Source: Marsupella aquatica (taxonomy: Eukaryota > Marchantiophyta). From it: 64,000 nucleotides of DNA. The stretch spans positions 19,096,001-19,160,000 of the forward strand of contig OZ316896.1 in assembly GCA_973895155.1 (NCBI GenBank), written 5' to 3'. This document shows positions 35,218 through 46,673 of the stretch, in pieces. Numbering within the stretch: position 1 is the first letter of the stretch; each line of letters starts with the position of its first letter. Under the pieces are notes generated by a model. That model saw nothing but the letters and a program-made list of their open reading frames with translations, had not been told where the DNA came from and did no database searches. A program made the position numbers and the translations under genes.

Positions 35218-37674
35218 CCTAAGATTCCAACTAGAAAGATTGAAGCTGTCGGGAGGACAAGACAAGAATCCCAGCTACCACACATATTGCCAATTGTTAG
35301 TTTAATTGATCACCTGGATATAGATAATAATTGACAAGTTGTTGTCTCAAACCAATCTGATCCAATCAGATTAATGTACAGTAGTTGGTTGCATCTGAGA
35401 CCTTATCTTGTCAATTATATCTGAGATCTTGCTGTTTGATGCTCTTCACCAAGAATTGTTTCCCCATAACCCTCAATTCAGGAGGTGTAGGGAAATATAC
35501 CCTTGGGCCCTTCACTGTTTCCACCTCTGCCAAGTTGCAGAGATAATCTGTCACAGACAAGACAGGATTCCACAATTCCTACAATTCCAATCTGATTCTC
35601 TAGCTTGAGTAGCTATATATAAAGTTGTTAAACCGTTATTCAAAAAATACATTTTCCACAATTCCTACTGTACATTCCAGTCCGATTCTCTAGCTTGAGG
35701 CTATATATGAAGTTGTTAAACCCTTATACATAAAATCAAATTTTACCCAAGGTTGTGTATTTGGATTCAACTCCACGCCAACAAGGGTAAAAAAAAAAGG
35801 AGATCAGTCTCCATAGAAGCTCAGGTCAAAGCTCTCCTAGTATTTTTTATGTTTTCTCTAATTGTAATCCCCTGGTGGCATTTAGACTATGTACATGAAG
35901 CCACAAATACTAGTGTCAAATCTACCTTTTTTATATCCTCGTTTTTTGCAAAAGACTAAATTAAGATAGCTGCCGTTGATGAAAAATATGGCTGCCGTTG
36001 ATGAAAAATAATGGTGACTGCATTCTAGTGATTTCTCGCCTGTACACTCACCTCAATGTAAGATTAAATTGCCATCAGTTTAGACAAAGATAAGATAGTA
36101 AAGTCTGGACAGTAGGCACATGGCCTCCACCCCAACATCAATTATAGCCAGATAAATATATAGTTACTTCTGATTTACTCTCACATACATATTTACGGAC
36201 CCCCATGAGAAGTCCCTTGCAAATTCCCCGGCTCCAGGATGCGCCATGTCAGCAACATCTGCACAAAACAACCGGGGAAACAAGATGAGTCACGTTTGTG
36301 CATTGAATAACCTCCTCTCCATCTTGTTTACGTTAATTTCTGCTTAATTTTAGGGATGCCATGCTATCAAAACATAGTGTAAGAATACTTAAAAGTAATT
36401 CATCCAAAGCAGGATCCAAAGCTATTGATACAAAGGACGAGATTTGTAAATTAAAAATATAAAAAAAAAGTGCTCAACATTAAAAGTAACCAGTAAAATG
36501 CATTAACTCCATTGGCTACCTAGAGGAAAGGAAAGAGCCAGGGGATCCACGAACTAATTGCTTTTTAAGGATGAAACCGTCCATAATTTATAAGGGATAT
36601 CATGGAAACATGCATAGACCAATTTTTTGATAAATGTCTGACTCTGGCTCCTTACTATTGGGACTTGCAATGGATGGAGTCAGTCCCTTTGCAGGTACGT
36701 AAGGGGCATTCTACCCTTGGAGCATGTGGCTTGTCATCATCAACACTTTCAACTTAACTTGCCTCATACCTAGATTGGCCACCAAGCCTGAATCCCGGCC
36801 TGAACATTCTTGGTTGGTCATGCCACTGCCAGGTGAGGTATAGTTTGCAAGTTTTCTTCATCATCAGATTACAAAACACATTTTCTGCTAAGGATGGTTG
36901 TAATGGCTTCATGAACAGTTACAGGCCCAGGCCAGATCCCTTGAGAGGTTTTGGATGTTCACTCCCAACCTCTAGTTGACGAGCTACAGCTATTGTGGGC
37001 AGGGGTGGTGGGAAATACTTGTACCTTGTGTATTTCAAAACAAGAATAAAATGAATAGGGAGTGACGGGGGCTACCTACTATGTATGTCCTTTATATAAG
37101 TATTTTCAAATAAGAAGATTCTGAAAAATAGTCCTAGGGAGTACATCTGGTGGACTCACATAAAAACCTCTAAATAATATTTCAAACTGCCAGAGGGCGC
37201 CCAACCTAGAGACAGCAAAAGACCCAATCAAGGGGGGGACCACCAAGGGGCCAAGAAAGGCTAGGAAGCATGTCTGAAGACCTCTCGGAACGATGTTGGA
37301 ATTAAACAAGGAAAAACAATTCACACAGGTGACAAGGCAAGGTTGCATGATGGACAAGGGACCCCAAGAAGTACACCTGAAAAAAGTGAGGGACTCCTCA
37401 TGGATATGTTTACCGAGAGGGGCGGGCACATCAAGTCTTTTGCTGCCCAGAGAAATCTAGTGAGACGAGAAGTGGTCTGTCTCATGTTGTCTTGGCGACA
37501 CTTGGCGATGTTTCTCGTCAAGAGGACCAAGTCTGACCAAGAGACTCCTACTGACAATAGCCTTCTGAGGGTCTGCCACTGCCAAGAGACTCGAGACTTT
37601 GGTCTCACTAAGATGAAGCAACAGGACTAGTTGTGAGGAGTAATAGCTAATGATCAGCTGAGCTTCTAAAGTTA

Positions 37675-38030
37675 TAGGAGTAAGGTGACGACAGTTGCAA
37701 AATAAATAGTCGCACTAAGCTATAAATCCATCCACTGACCAGAAAAGGTAGCCTACTGTTGCTATCTCATGCTAGTCTCACATGCTCAATTCTGACCACT
37801 ACCTGGCCTGTGAGCTAACTACCTAGCTAGTCATGCTAGGCCAGGAGCAAGGTGAATACAGTTGCAAAATATATAGGCACACCTACAGTTGCTATAGTCC
37901 ATCCACCCATCCACCCATAAAAGGTAACTTACTGTAGCTTTCTCATGCTAGTTTCACACGCATAATTCTGACCAGTACTGGCTCATAAGGTAAACTACCT
38001 AGCTAGTCATGCTAGTCTCACATGCGTAGT
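37675..38030. repeat. Diverged tandem duplication, period about 167 bp
   Basis: Units start AGGAGTAAGGTGACGACAG (37675) and AGGAGCAAGGTGAATACAG (37842) and share CATCCA, CTCATGCTAGT, CTACCTAGCTAGTCATGCTA and TCACA.GC blocks. The tail AGTCATGCTAGTCTCACATGC recurs once more at about 38005-38025. Confidence 0.7.
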
Positions 38031-39233
38031 TCTAACTATTTCTTAGTTAGCACTAGCCTCAATGCCCATTCTTTCAATGTGAATGAAATTCATGTCATCA
38101 TTTTCACATCATTCTACTAGTGGGTGGCTAGAGTTAGGATGTAAAGATTTCACTATAGAAACCTAGACCCCAACTTTAACTTTCCTTTGTCCTTAATAAA
38201 TACGATGATCATCCTCGATATGCTCCCTCGATCATCCTCGATATACTCACTTGTGCAAGAAAGTACAAACCCTTGAAAGCATTTTTAGCCAGACTCTCTC
38301 ATGGTAGGCAAAAATTTGCCAAATTCCTTCTCACCAAAAACAATTTATCACTTTTGGCAAAACTTGTTACTATTTTTCTGTCTCATTAGCCAGTGTCCTA
38401 CTTAATCACAGGCGCCATTAGCCAGAATCTGATTGTCATCCTTAAATCTAGAGAGATATGACAGTCAGGAAAGTAATCAAATAAGGAATATTTTGAGCAT
38501 CTTCTCCTTCACACGATGGACATTGGCCACCCTGACTAAAAAGTAAAAATGCTAGCAAATAAGCTGGTAGACAAATGTGACGAAAAACAATTAAGGAAAC
38601 ATGGGCTCCTCATAACAATGATCAGCACAGATAAAATCTACAGTGCTACTATAATAACTTATCCCCCAAAAAACATTCATCCTACTTTCACAAAATCAAT
38701 AAAATGGGAACCAATCCTAACCCTTCACAAACAAAAAGATTTGTGAAAAACTACCTTCATCCCCAAATCAAATGAGGGACCATTCAATGTTTGAGGTCCC
38801 TGTTATTTTCTTTGGTAAGGTGAGTACCTGTGACTGGGAATGATGAGCTTCAAGAAACGAAGACTCATCTCCCAACAAATCCTGGACCATGGTTTTTCAA
38901 GATGGAACAGGTCTAATCCCCCCTTATTCTGGATGAGAAGTTCAGAGACAAAAGCTTCAGATTCCATCATGGAAAATTTTGTTTCCCTAAGACATGATTA
39001 TAATTTGGCAAGGTGTTTGGGACATGTGCTGAAATACCATTTTGTAAGCAAGACATATTTAATTTACATCATTATAAGACTCCTTACTGTATGTGTCTAA
39101 TATACAAAAGCTTCAGATTCCATGGCAAGTTTATGTACGTCAAACATGAATTATACGTTCATTGCGAAGGTGTTTGCGCACATGGAAAATATGGGTAGTT
39201 TTTATGGGACATGTTACAGCATTATGAGACATT

Positions 39234-39313
39234 TCCCAAAATACACATAAAATACAAAGACAGTGTTTGGGATTCCCAAAATACACATAACATACAAAGA
39301 CAGTGTTTGGGAC
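39234..39313. repeat. 40-bp tandem duplication
   Basis: Units 39234-39273 and 39274-39313, TCCCAAAATACACATAA..ATACAAAGACAGTGTTTGGGA. They are almost identical. Confidence 0.85.
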
Positions 39314-39423
39314 GCTCACTGCATACCTCTCTGTTTGCAGGACATTTGACATTTTCACATGAGACATATACCATATTCATTCAATGCAGTAGCTATTCTG
39401 TTTCAGTCCTAATGAACATGTCA

Positions 39424-39533
39424 TGGCATAACAGCAGGGTTAACTGTGTTTAAAATATTGCGTCTCAAACGCCATGATTGGCATAACAGCAGGTTTAACT
39501 GTGTTTAGAATATTGTGTCTCAAATGCCATATA
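39424..39533. repeat. 55-bp tandem duplication
   Basis: Units 39424-39478 and 39479-39533 begin TGGCATAACAGCAGG and contain AACTGTGTTTA.AATATTG.GTCTCAAA.GCCAT. A few substitutions separate them. Confidence 0.85.
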
Positions 39534-40115
39534 GTGTATCTTGTCTCTTTCTTTGAATGAGTTTGATGATAACATTTTTGCAGCAAAAACCTAGCCAACT
39601 AACTATATATGGTAGATAGTCTCATGGTTCTTTACCATGATTGTCTTACCAAAACTCTTATATATTCCATGCCAATAAAACACAAGAAAGCACAACTGGG
39701 AGGGGGAGGCCAGAGAAAAATAGGAAAAGGGCGTGGGGTGACGATCAAGGGGAAAGTGGATGGGGAAGGCACATGGATGGGAAATGGGGAGGCTTGATCC
39801 TGGACCCCTCCCTCCCGCCCATGTGTGGAAAAGTTTTCCCAGCCATCCACAACCAATTACATTGCAATATTGGTTTTATGAGTAGCTCGTTGCACGTTGA
39901 CTATTTCTAGCTTTTGCTTTTTGAGAAACGTAGATCTCGGCAACATTTAATAACATCAGTCAATGATTGACCCTTATCATTGACTGCAATTACAATGAAC
40001 GACAAAATTTGTTTTGTGCCCCTCAATTGAGACTTTGAGAGTGCAAGTACGTGTGTGCTCTAGAGGGCAACTGGCTACGGGTAACACCTAGCTTTTATAC
40101 AGGTAACTATAACTC

Positions 40116-40123
40116 TTATATAG
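40116..40123 (+). promoter_or_regulatory. Possible TATA box of permease copy 2
   Basis: TTATATAG lies about 27 bp before the point (40150) where homology to copy 1 begins and about 200 bp before the ATG. It would be a captured, non-duplicated core promoter. Evidence is motif and position only. Confidence 0.3.
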
Positions 40124-40325
40124 TTAGTTGTGGTTCATTAACGTGAAATGAATTTGCGAACCTCTTGTAGTGATCGTCGCAATTTCAGCGTGCAACATGA
40201 TCCCTTGCTAGCTGAAAATTTTAACCCACTTCCCTCGGGAGAATACTAGCTATCGATCATCGCTCCTGTGCTGTTTTCCTAGTGAGAGCAACTCAGACAG
40301 TTCAAAGTACAAGGCGGAGCTCGAC

Positions 40326-42068
40326 ATGAAGCTTGATTTTGAGGTTCCGGGAAGCCGTAGGTTGAAGAAATGGCAGGACGGTGTGAACCATTCAGTAAAC
40401 AAGAGCATAGTGGGGAAGTATTTCAAGCTCGAGGAGCGCAAGACCGATCTCACCACGGAAATGCGTGCGGGCACGGCCACGTTTCTGACTATGGCGTACA
40501 TCTTGGCAGTGAATGCCAGTATCCTCACTGATTCCGGAGGAACTTGCACAGCAGCGGATTGCTACAAAGTTTGCCCCGTCCCAGGTTTCGCTATAGCAAG
40601 CTGTCCAGTTGCCCTCGTGCAACCGGGAGACGAATGTAAATTTAGTCCTGTCAATGATGGCTACAACGCGTGCTTGGTATCCCTCAAGAAAGATCTTATC
40701 GTAGCTACGGCTGCATCTTCTCTCATAGGTTGTTTCATCATAGGAATGTTTGCCAACTTGCCTCTTGCACTCGCTCCAGGAATGGGGACCAATGCCTACT
40801 TTGCGTACACCGTCGTCGGATATCACGGGTCTGGAAACATTCCATACCGGACTGCGTTGGCAGCTGTGTTGGTAGGGGGCATAATTTTTTTGTTGCTCGC
40901 CATATTTGGCTCGAGAATGAAGGTTGCGAACATGATACCAAAGCCGGTTCGTGTCTCAACCTCAGCAGGCATCGGGTTCTTCTTGGCCTTCATCGGCCTC
41001 CAAAGCAACGAAGGAGTGGGGTTGATTCAGTATGATTCATCCACACTCGTCACTCTCGGTGCTTGCCCCGCCAAATATAGAATGTCCGTCGCTCCAGTCT
41101 ACACCACAGTGAACGGAACAATTGCTCTCATGCCAAACGGGGAGGTTTCGGGGAACATATATTGCCTCAAGCATCAGATGGAGAGTGCTACTTTCTGGCT
41201 CGCTGTGGTAGGATTTGTCATCATCGGATATGCATTGATATACAATGTCAAAGGGGCAATCATCTATGGCATCGTTTTCGTCACAGCGATCTCGTGGATA
41301 AGGAACACCGAAGTCACATATTTCCCGGACACCCCGGACGGCAACAGTGCATACCAGTACTTCAAAAAGATTGTGGATGTTCACACAATCAAATCAACGG
41401 CAGGTGCTCTTCGATTTGATGGTTTCGGCTCGGGTCAGGTGTGGGTTGCTCTCATTACCTTCCTCTACGTGAATATTCTCGATACGACGGGAACGCTGTA
41501 CTCCATGGCCAAGTTTGCAGGTTCTGTGGATGAGAAAGGAAACTTTGAGGGCCAGTACACTGCTTTAATGAGCGATGCGACTGCCATCATTATTGGTTCC
41601 ACCCTGGGCACATCTCCACTTATAGTATTCATGGAATCGTCCACAGGTATTCGGGAGGGTGGCAGGACTGGGTTGACAGCTCTCACGGTTAGCGGATATT
41701 TTCTGTTGTCCTTCTTCTTCACTCCATTGCTTGCTTCCATCCCACCCTGGGCTGTAGGGCCTCCCTTGATTCTAGTCGGAGTGATGATGATGAAGTCAGT
41801 TATGGATGTTGAATGGGACAATATGAAAGAAGCCATTCCAGCGTTTGTGACAATCATCCTGATGCCTCTCACTTACTCAATTGCTTACGGTTTGATTGGA
41901 GGCATTGGGACGTACATCGCTCTGCATTTGTGGGACTGGGCTTGGAATCTATTCAATGCAGCGCGCTCTAAGTTTCTGGGTGGGCCGAAGGAAAGCATTG
42001 TCGCCGATCATCAGACAGAATCGGATGAAGCGAAGACAGAAGATCTCATCTCTGGAGTTCTCGCATGA
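40326..42068 (+). CDS. AZG1/AZG2-like adenine/guanine (purine) permease, copy 2
   Basis: 580 residues from ATG 40326, no introns, no frameshift, about 48 amino-acid differences from copy 1 by hand count (about 92% identity). All family blocks are present: [35 protein letters not shown] and [17 protein letters not shown]. The acidic residues expected to bind substrate, Asp386 and Glu437, are kept. Changes concentrate near them: Asp383 to Asn (YVNILDTTG), Phe-to-Leu in ALMSD, and [10 protein letters not shown] to [10 protein letters not shown] (V432L, T433I, A434V, I436M). Another group lies at the end of the helix near residues 184-203 ([14 protein letters not shown]). The likely role is proton-coupled purine uptake, possibly with changed specificity. 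Only about 175 bp of 5' flank is shared with copy 1. Confidence 0.95.
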   Translation: MKLDFEVPGSRRLKKWQDGVNHSVNKSIVGKYFKLEERKTDLTTEMRAGTATFLTMAYILAVNASILTDSGGTCTAADCYKVCPVPGFAIASCPVALVQPGDECKFSPVNDGYNACLVSLKKDLIVATAASSLIGCFIIGMFANLPLALAPGMGTNAYFAYTVVGYHGSGNIPYRTALAAVLVGGIIFLLLAIFGSRMKVANMIPKPVRVSTSAGIGFFLAFIGLQSNEGVGLIQYDSSTLVTLGACPAKYRMSVAPVYTTVNGTIALMPNGEVSGNIYCLKHQMESATFWLAVVGFVIIGYALIYNVKGAIIYGIVFVTAISWIRNTEVTYFPDTPDGNSAYQYFKKIVDVHTIKSTAGALRFDGFGSGQVWVALITFLYVNILDTTGTLYSMAKFAGSVDEKGNFEGQYTALMSDATAIIIGSTLGTSPLIVFMESSTGIREGGRTGLTALTVSGYFLLSFFFTPLLASIPPWAVGPPLILVGVMMMKSVMDVEWDNMKEAIPAFVTIILMPLTYSIAYGLIGGIGTYIALHLWDWAWNLFNAARSKFLGGPKESIVADHQTESDEAKTEDLISGVLA

Positions 42069-42717
42069 GTTTTAAAATTGCGGCTTGTTGACGAATGATC
42101 CCAATTTACAATCTGATCCACCAGCATTCAAACTCTATCCGCTTGACGTGGAGAGCAGGTTTGACGTAGCATGAAAGGGCCAATGAATTGAGGTCGAGTA
42201 TAATAGGGAGCTGCAAGACCCATTTTCGAATATGGGAGGTCCTGGTCCAAGGCAAGTAGGCAGTGATTCCCGAGTCTTACTGGGCTGACTTGTAGTGTCA
42301 CCGACTTCAGTGACTAGCTGGAGAGACGTCTATGAATTACTGTCGTGATGTGTTGGACTGACTGGACCTACTCTACTTACAGACTACAAAGTATCAAGCT
42401 TCAGATGATGGCTGTACGTGGACACGGCCTAACGCGAACATCGATCATGCAAACCTCTGAACGCTTTGCTTTACGAGGAAAAAATCTGGCCTTCATTTAA
42501 ATATTCCAGTGGGGCGTCTAAATCTCTAGCTTTGATTCAGAAAAACCTTACAGCAGGTGAATTATAGCCAATGGAGCCCTCGGTTTAGTCTTCATGATGT
42601 ACTCGTGGACGTTTCCGGTACTAGCAGTGACCGAGTCCTGCGCTACTTGAGTATTAGACTCGCTCGTTTTGGTGAGGGCTAGAGATGAGTCCACCTGATC
42701 TCAGTGTCGGCTTTGAG

Positions 42718-45525
42718 TTTACGAGCCTGAATGACCTTTCTTTGAAAGTTAGAGATGATGACAAAAATGATCACATATGATCACCATTTTGACACACAAT
42801 ATATACACAAAAATCATCATATATTATCCCGCCATACATTTGGTGGGTAGAGTCACTGTTTAGAGCTTTCACTCCGCCCCAACTCTAGTGTAGGCTCCAT
42901 TCTAGAAGCCTAAGACCCAAACTCTAGCTCCTGTTTGCTAATCAATAGCAAGATGTAATATTATTAAATTTACGAGTACATTGGTTATGCGTATTCTCCT
43001 CAAACATTCACTCGGGTGCCTCTCCGGTTTGAACCAAGTTATATTGTTCCAATTTTACTTTAACCAGACAGCAAAGCTTATTGAGTTTATGGAAAGCCAA
43101 TGGGCGACGCGGCGGTAATGTGGGTTGGGACTTCAATACAATTGTTATGTTTTCATCGCTGTGCATCAGAGGAAGAAAGATGCAGGCAAGAAGGGACGGG
43201 GAAGTCAAAATAAGACATATAAGGCATGTAAAACAATTTTCTCTCCACTTCAGCAAAGATTTGTAAGCACACAGAAATGATAATGAGCATTTCTTGATTT
43301 GATATGGACATCTTAAAGTCCCAACTATAAGTAGCTTGAAGAGTTGAAACTTCTCACATTGGTGAAGGAGGCCCCACATGCTGCTCAAATTACTCACCAG
43401 CAGTGGCCCCCCTTTCGCGCTTCCTTCCCCAATCATGATTTGATCTGTCACAAAGCCCAGTTCAGAAGGACTTTCAGGGTGTTGAGACTCTAGGCCCTGG
43501 GATGAGCCAGTTCATGCTAAATTGGAACCTTGTCCCACTTGCTGTGAAGAGTACAAGGGCAGGCTGCATGATGGCAAAATTTAGAGGTTAAAATGTTAAC
43601 TCAAATTGCGAAGGCAAAGTTGAGTTGTCAACCTACTTTGAACATTAAAATCTCAACGTTGTGCCGTTTATTGGGCGCACTCTCAAAATCATTGAGAGCT
43701 CTCAACCCACTCTTTGTTTCTAGGTAATTGGCACTCAGAGAATAAATTGATTTTCAATCAGTCAGAATACACAAGAAACAACATAAGTCATTTCATACAA
43801 ACACTTTTGGCGCCATGTGTGTTTAACTTTCAAGCCAAATTGCAATGAGACTTGTGAATTAGGCAGTGGCCTTCCTTGCAATAGCAAATTACAATCCCTC
43901 TTGTTTTGTTTGGGGTTTTGTTTGTACAAATGACCTGAAGTATACTCTACTATAGCCTGGATTTAGAGTGCCAAGCAGAACATTGGTACTAGCCAAGAAG
44001 TTCTGGGAGACCTCAACCAGAAGAGTCCATCCAAAATCATACAAATGAAAGTCATGGTTTGAATGACAATTCAACTTCAAAATTGGCATTGTAGCCATTT
44101 ATTAAGCATGTAGAGACAACAAGGAGCTGTTACAAGAACAAGTGACTCCCATGTAACAATACCGTGGTCACTAAGAAACTCCAAAAAACCAATCTTGCTT
44201 AGATCCAAGACGAATGGCAAGCTTAACCTGATGCTTAAACTCCTCAAAGATGAGCACCCCAAACTCTAAAGCATTCTTCAAAATTTCATTCTGGTTCTTC
44301 TTTTGCTTATCTGTAGCTAGAAAAAATTTCTTCTCTAGGTAAGCTTCTCTCTTCATGTTGGAGTGAGTGAAGGCTTCTGCCCATGCTCCAAAATTAGTTG
44401 ACTTTTTCATCCACATCTGTCCTTTTGTCATTTGGACCTTCTCACTTGGTTCTGATGGGGCTTGGGTGCATAAAAGGTGTACAAGAAATACATCCAGAAG
44501 TATCCTCAATCTTCCTTTGCCAAAGACACATTGAAGGAGAGGCTCCCTGATGCTTTGAAGGAGTTGGAAATAGGGATTTCAAACAAGGGTAATGGAGGTG
44601 TTGCCTTTGCAAGATGAGGAGGCCTTCCACCGTCTCAAAAAAACAACCCATGGTCATGCAAGGAGGCATGTCTTAAAGGGAAGGCAGAGCATTATTGAGG
44701 GTAAAATAATTGAATAAGGAATCTTTTGAGCTTCTTCTCCTTCACACAACATTCGCCCCTATGGCGAAAAAGTAAAATCCTTAAAAAATAAGTTGGCCAA
44801 GAGTGCTCATGTGTATGGAATCCACCAATGTCCTTTTCCTTTCAGACGTTGTCGCTTGCATGGGTGCAGGAGGAAGCACATTCGTATTGTGCTCTGTCAT
44901 CCATTCAGGTTCAGAGCCACAAGTATGATTGGGGTCGACATTCTCCTGGTTGTTGGGAGAGAAAGCTTTGTAACTGCTGTCAGATGATTCCCTGCTGACT
45001 TCACTCCGACTTTCAATCAGCTCAGTGAGCTCAATCGGCAGAGGCAGCTTGGGTCCAAGTTGCATCTGCCCTTCCAATCCCCGCTCCAAACTACTTGCTT
45101 CATGGTTGGCATTCCTGTCGATCACATGAAACAAACAGCCAGTCATCCAAACGTAAATAGAATTAAAGAGTGGAATAGACTTTCAATTCTTAGTATATTC
45201 AGTTTGCACAAGATACAAATTTCAATTCAATGGTCAACCAACGGAAATGTACGAGATGTGATGATAGAGCCTGACTAAGGGGCCCGAGTGGGTTGTCTTA
45301 TCTCTATTTGTGGATGACATTGTGAGTCAATCGTAGTCCTCACAAATTGCAGCGTGCCAGTACATAGACAGAGAATTAGAGTGTATTCCACAACTACGTT
45401 GGAATAGAAATTGCAGAAACGAGTATGGTGAATCGATCCACAATTTGAAGTGCAGGCAGTGAGACCCTCGTGCAAAGCTTGTTGACCGAGATTCATCCCC
45501 CTGTCCCGCCCAGCGACTATGTTTA
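42718..45525. other. Right-copy sequence between blocks A and B, no clear gene
   Basis: Not found in the left copy. It includes a dispersed repeat (about 42840-42960, GGTGGGTAGAG...ACTCTAGCTCCTG) with relatives at 38105, 52690 and 57600, and the decayed frame at 44171-45146. A 147-codon minus-strand open frame at 43008-43451 is unrecognised. Confidence 0.35.
44171..45146 (-). pseudogene. Decayed ORF, unrecognised, coiled-coil-like C-terminus
   Basis: On the minus strand, 45146-44781 reads a Ser/Glu-rich segment (ESSDSSYKAFSPNNQENVDP). 44509-44171, in another frame, reads WAEAFTHSNMKREAYLEKKF and LKNALEFGVLIFEEFKHQVK, a charged helix. The combination of an acidic Ser-rich middle and a charged helical end is common in transposon-linked Myb/SANT-like plant proteins, but no DNA-binding domain is seen. 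Stops and frame changes suggest a pseudogene. Confidence 0.25.
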
Positions 45526-45661
45526 TGTTGGAAATGAACCACACTCGAACGAAGATGGATACAGCCACAAAGGGCCTGTAGCTCAGTGGTAGAGCACTAT
45601 GATGTACACGGGAGGTCCTAGGTTCAATTCCTAGCCGGTCCATGCTGTTGAAAGTTCCACA
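45526..45661 (+). repeat. 5' LTR of the TRIM
   Basis: 136 bp starting TGTTGGAAATGAACC and ending AAAGTTCCACA. More than half of it (45572-45642) is the tRNA-like sequence. A second copy is 45720-45856. Confidence 0.95.
45572..45642 (+). tRNA. tRNA-like sequence in the 5' LTR (pseudo-tRNA, Pol III promoter)
   Basis: 71 bases with tRNA order: acceptor 45572-45578 pairs with 45635-45641 (six of seven, one of them G-T), and the D arm is GCTC-AGTGGTA-GAGC. The T arm CTAGG-TTCAATT-CCTAG is perfect and the discriminator is A642. A box TAGCTCAGTGG (45579-45589) and B box GGTTCAATTCC (45621-45631) fit the Pol III consensus. The anticodon stem pairs poorly. If T603 is position 33, the anticodon would be GTA, but position 37 is C, which is atypical. 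It is best viewed as a promoter module, not a working tRNA. Confidence 0.65.
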
Positions 45662-45673
45662 TGGTATCAGAGC
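45662..45673 (+). other. Primer-binding site of the TRIM
   Basis: TGGTATCAGAGC directly after the 5' LTR, complementary to the 3' end of initiator methionine tRNA and identical to the site of the copia element at 17326-17337. Confidence 0.93.
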
Positions 45674-45710
45674 CAAAGAAAAGGAGTTTCCCTTGTAGCG
45701 AGTGCGGCTC

Positions 45711-45719
45711 AAGGGTGGG
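45711..45719 (+). other. Polypurine tract of the TRIM
   Basis: AAGGGTGGG directly before the 3' LTR; one T interrupts the purines. Confidence 0.7.
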
Positions 45720-45856
45720 TGTTGGAAATGAACCACACTCGAACGAAGATGGATACAGCCACAAAGGGCCTGTAGCTCAGTGGTAGAGCACTACGATGTA
45801 CACGGGAGGTCCTAGGTTCAATTCCTAGGTGGTCCATGGTGTTGAAAGTTCCAACA
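45720..45856 (+). repeat. 3' LTR of the TRIM
   Basis: 137 bp, TGTTGGAAATG...AAAGTTCCAACA, with a perfect TGTTGG/CCAACA terminal inverted repeat. Confidence 0.95.
45766..45836 (+). tRNA. tRNA-like sequence in the 3' LTR (pseudo-tRNA)
   Basis: Second copy of the tRNA-like module. A box is 45773-45783 and B box is 45815-45825, both unchanged. The 3' acceptor strand is GTGGTCC instead of CCGGTCC, so the stem is weaker, while the anticodon stem gains a C-G pair. Changes fall outside the promoter boxes. Confidence 0.6.
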
Positions 45857-46673
45857 GTTTAATACCCTCAACCTACCTAAACCCCTGTCCCCACCAGCGG
45901 CCACAAAATCTCCATCTCTCCTCATGCGTACAATGTGGGCTCTACAATGCATTGAGGATGCCAATGCTTAATCAGATGAATTGAATGTCAAAGGCCAAAG
46001 GTGTCCCATGCCCTCTATTAAAGGAGGTAGTAGTGAACAAACAGTAGAAGGGATGGCGTTCGTGATTCTGCAATACATTGCTAAATTAGATTTCTTTTGT
46101 TTTCACCAATCCCAAATTCTGACGAGCCGTTCAGAGTAACTCTGTAGGCATGCATTGTAGTGCTTTTGCGCACAAGTCTTCAGGTGCAAACAGCAGAAGC
46201 ACAGGAGAAGCACTGCAGACATTGTGTGGTCGTCATCTTCGTCCAAAGTACACAATCGAGCAGAGCCGTTGAGCATTGGGCAGCAGCTGTAGAGTTCTCT
46301 TCCATGCTCCATGATCATGTGACGGGTAGCATAAAGTTTGATTGCTTAGCTTCTCTGCGGCACAGGGCAATCAGGTGACTGACTCATCACGAGATTTTGG
46401 GACAAAGTAACTTTTGGGATAGAGTAACTTTTGGGGCCATAGAGAAAGTTGCCCGCAAGCGTCTTCACAGTTGAGGAGTTCAATGAGGCCACTGGCGAAC
46501 GCAGAACAAACATCCGTGGAAAACATGCATGAACCCAGAAAACTACTTCAAAGGGTGTCAAAGAATCCAAAACAAGAAGGAAATAATCCACAAGTCAAAC
46601 AAAGCATGCAAGGAATTGAAAGAATAGCGGTTGTTTATTTGTTTGTAGCGTGGCGTAGGAGCTGTTCAAGTAG

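Larger units (their letters stand above)
33501..40149. other. 6.6 kb spacer between duplication copies, repeats only
   Basis: No gene is supported. Repeats include the C tract at 34772, an 88-bp direct duplication at about 35568-35745 (ACAATTCCTAC..GATTCTCTAGCTTGAG), a 24-bp duplication near 35965-36012 (GCTGCCGTTGATGAAAAAT) and the tandem repeats listed separately at 37675, 39234 and 39424. Confidence 0.45.
45526..45856 (+). mobile_element. TRIM (miniature LTR retrotransposon) with tRNA-like LTRs
   Basis: A complete 331-bp element: LTR 45526-45661, internal region of 58 bp, LTR 45720-45856. LTR ends form TGTTGG...CCAACA; the left LTR has lost one A in its last bases. The 5-bp target duplication GTTTA is perfect (45521-45525 and 45857-45861). 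The primer-binding site TGGTATCAGAGC directly follows the left LTR and a purine tract directly precedes the right LTR. There is no coding capacity. Each LTR contains a tRNA-like sequence with A and B boxes in the same orientation as the element. LTRs differ by four substitutions and one indel. Confidence 0.95.

Noticed and set aside
43008-43451. 147-codon minus-strand frame
   Set aside because: Biased composition, no recognisable domain, and repeat-rich surroundings.
45526-45856. Two tandem functional tRNA genes
   Set aside because: The anticodon stems do not pair and the two sequences sit at the same place in two LTRs with target duplication and primer-binding site, so they are parts of a TRIM.
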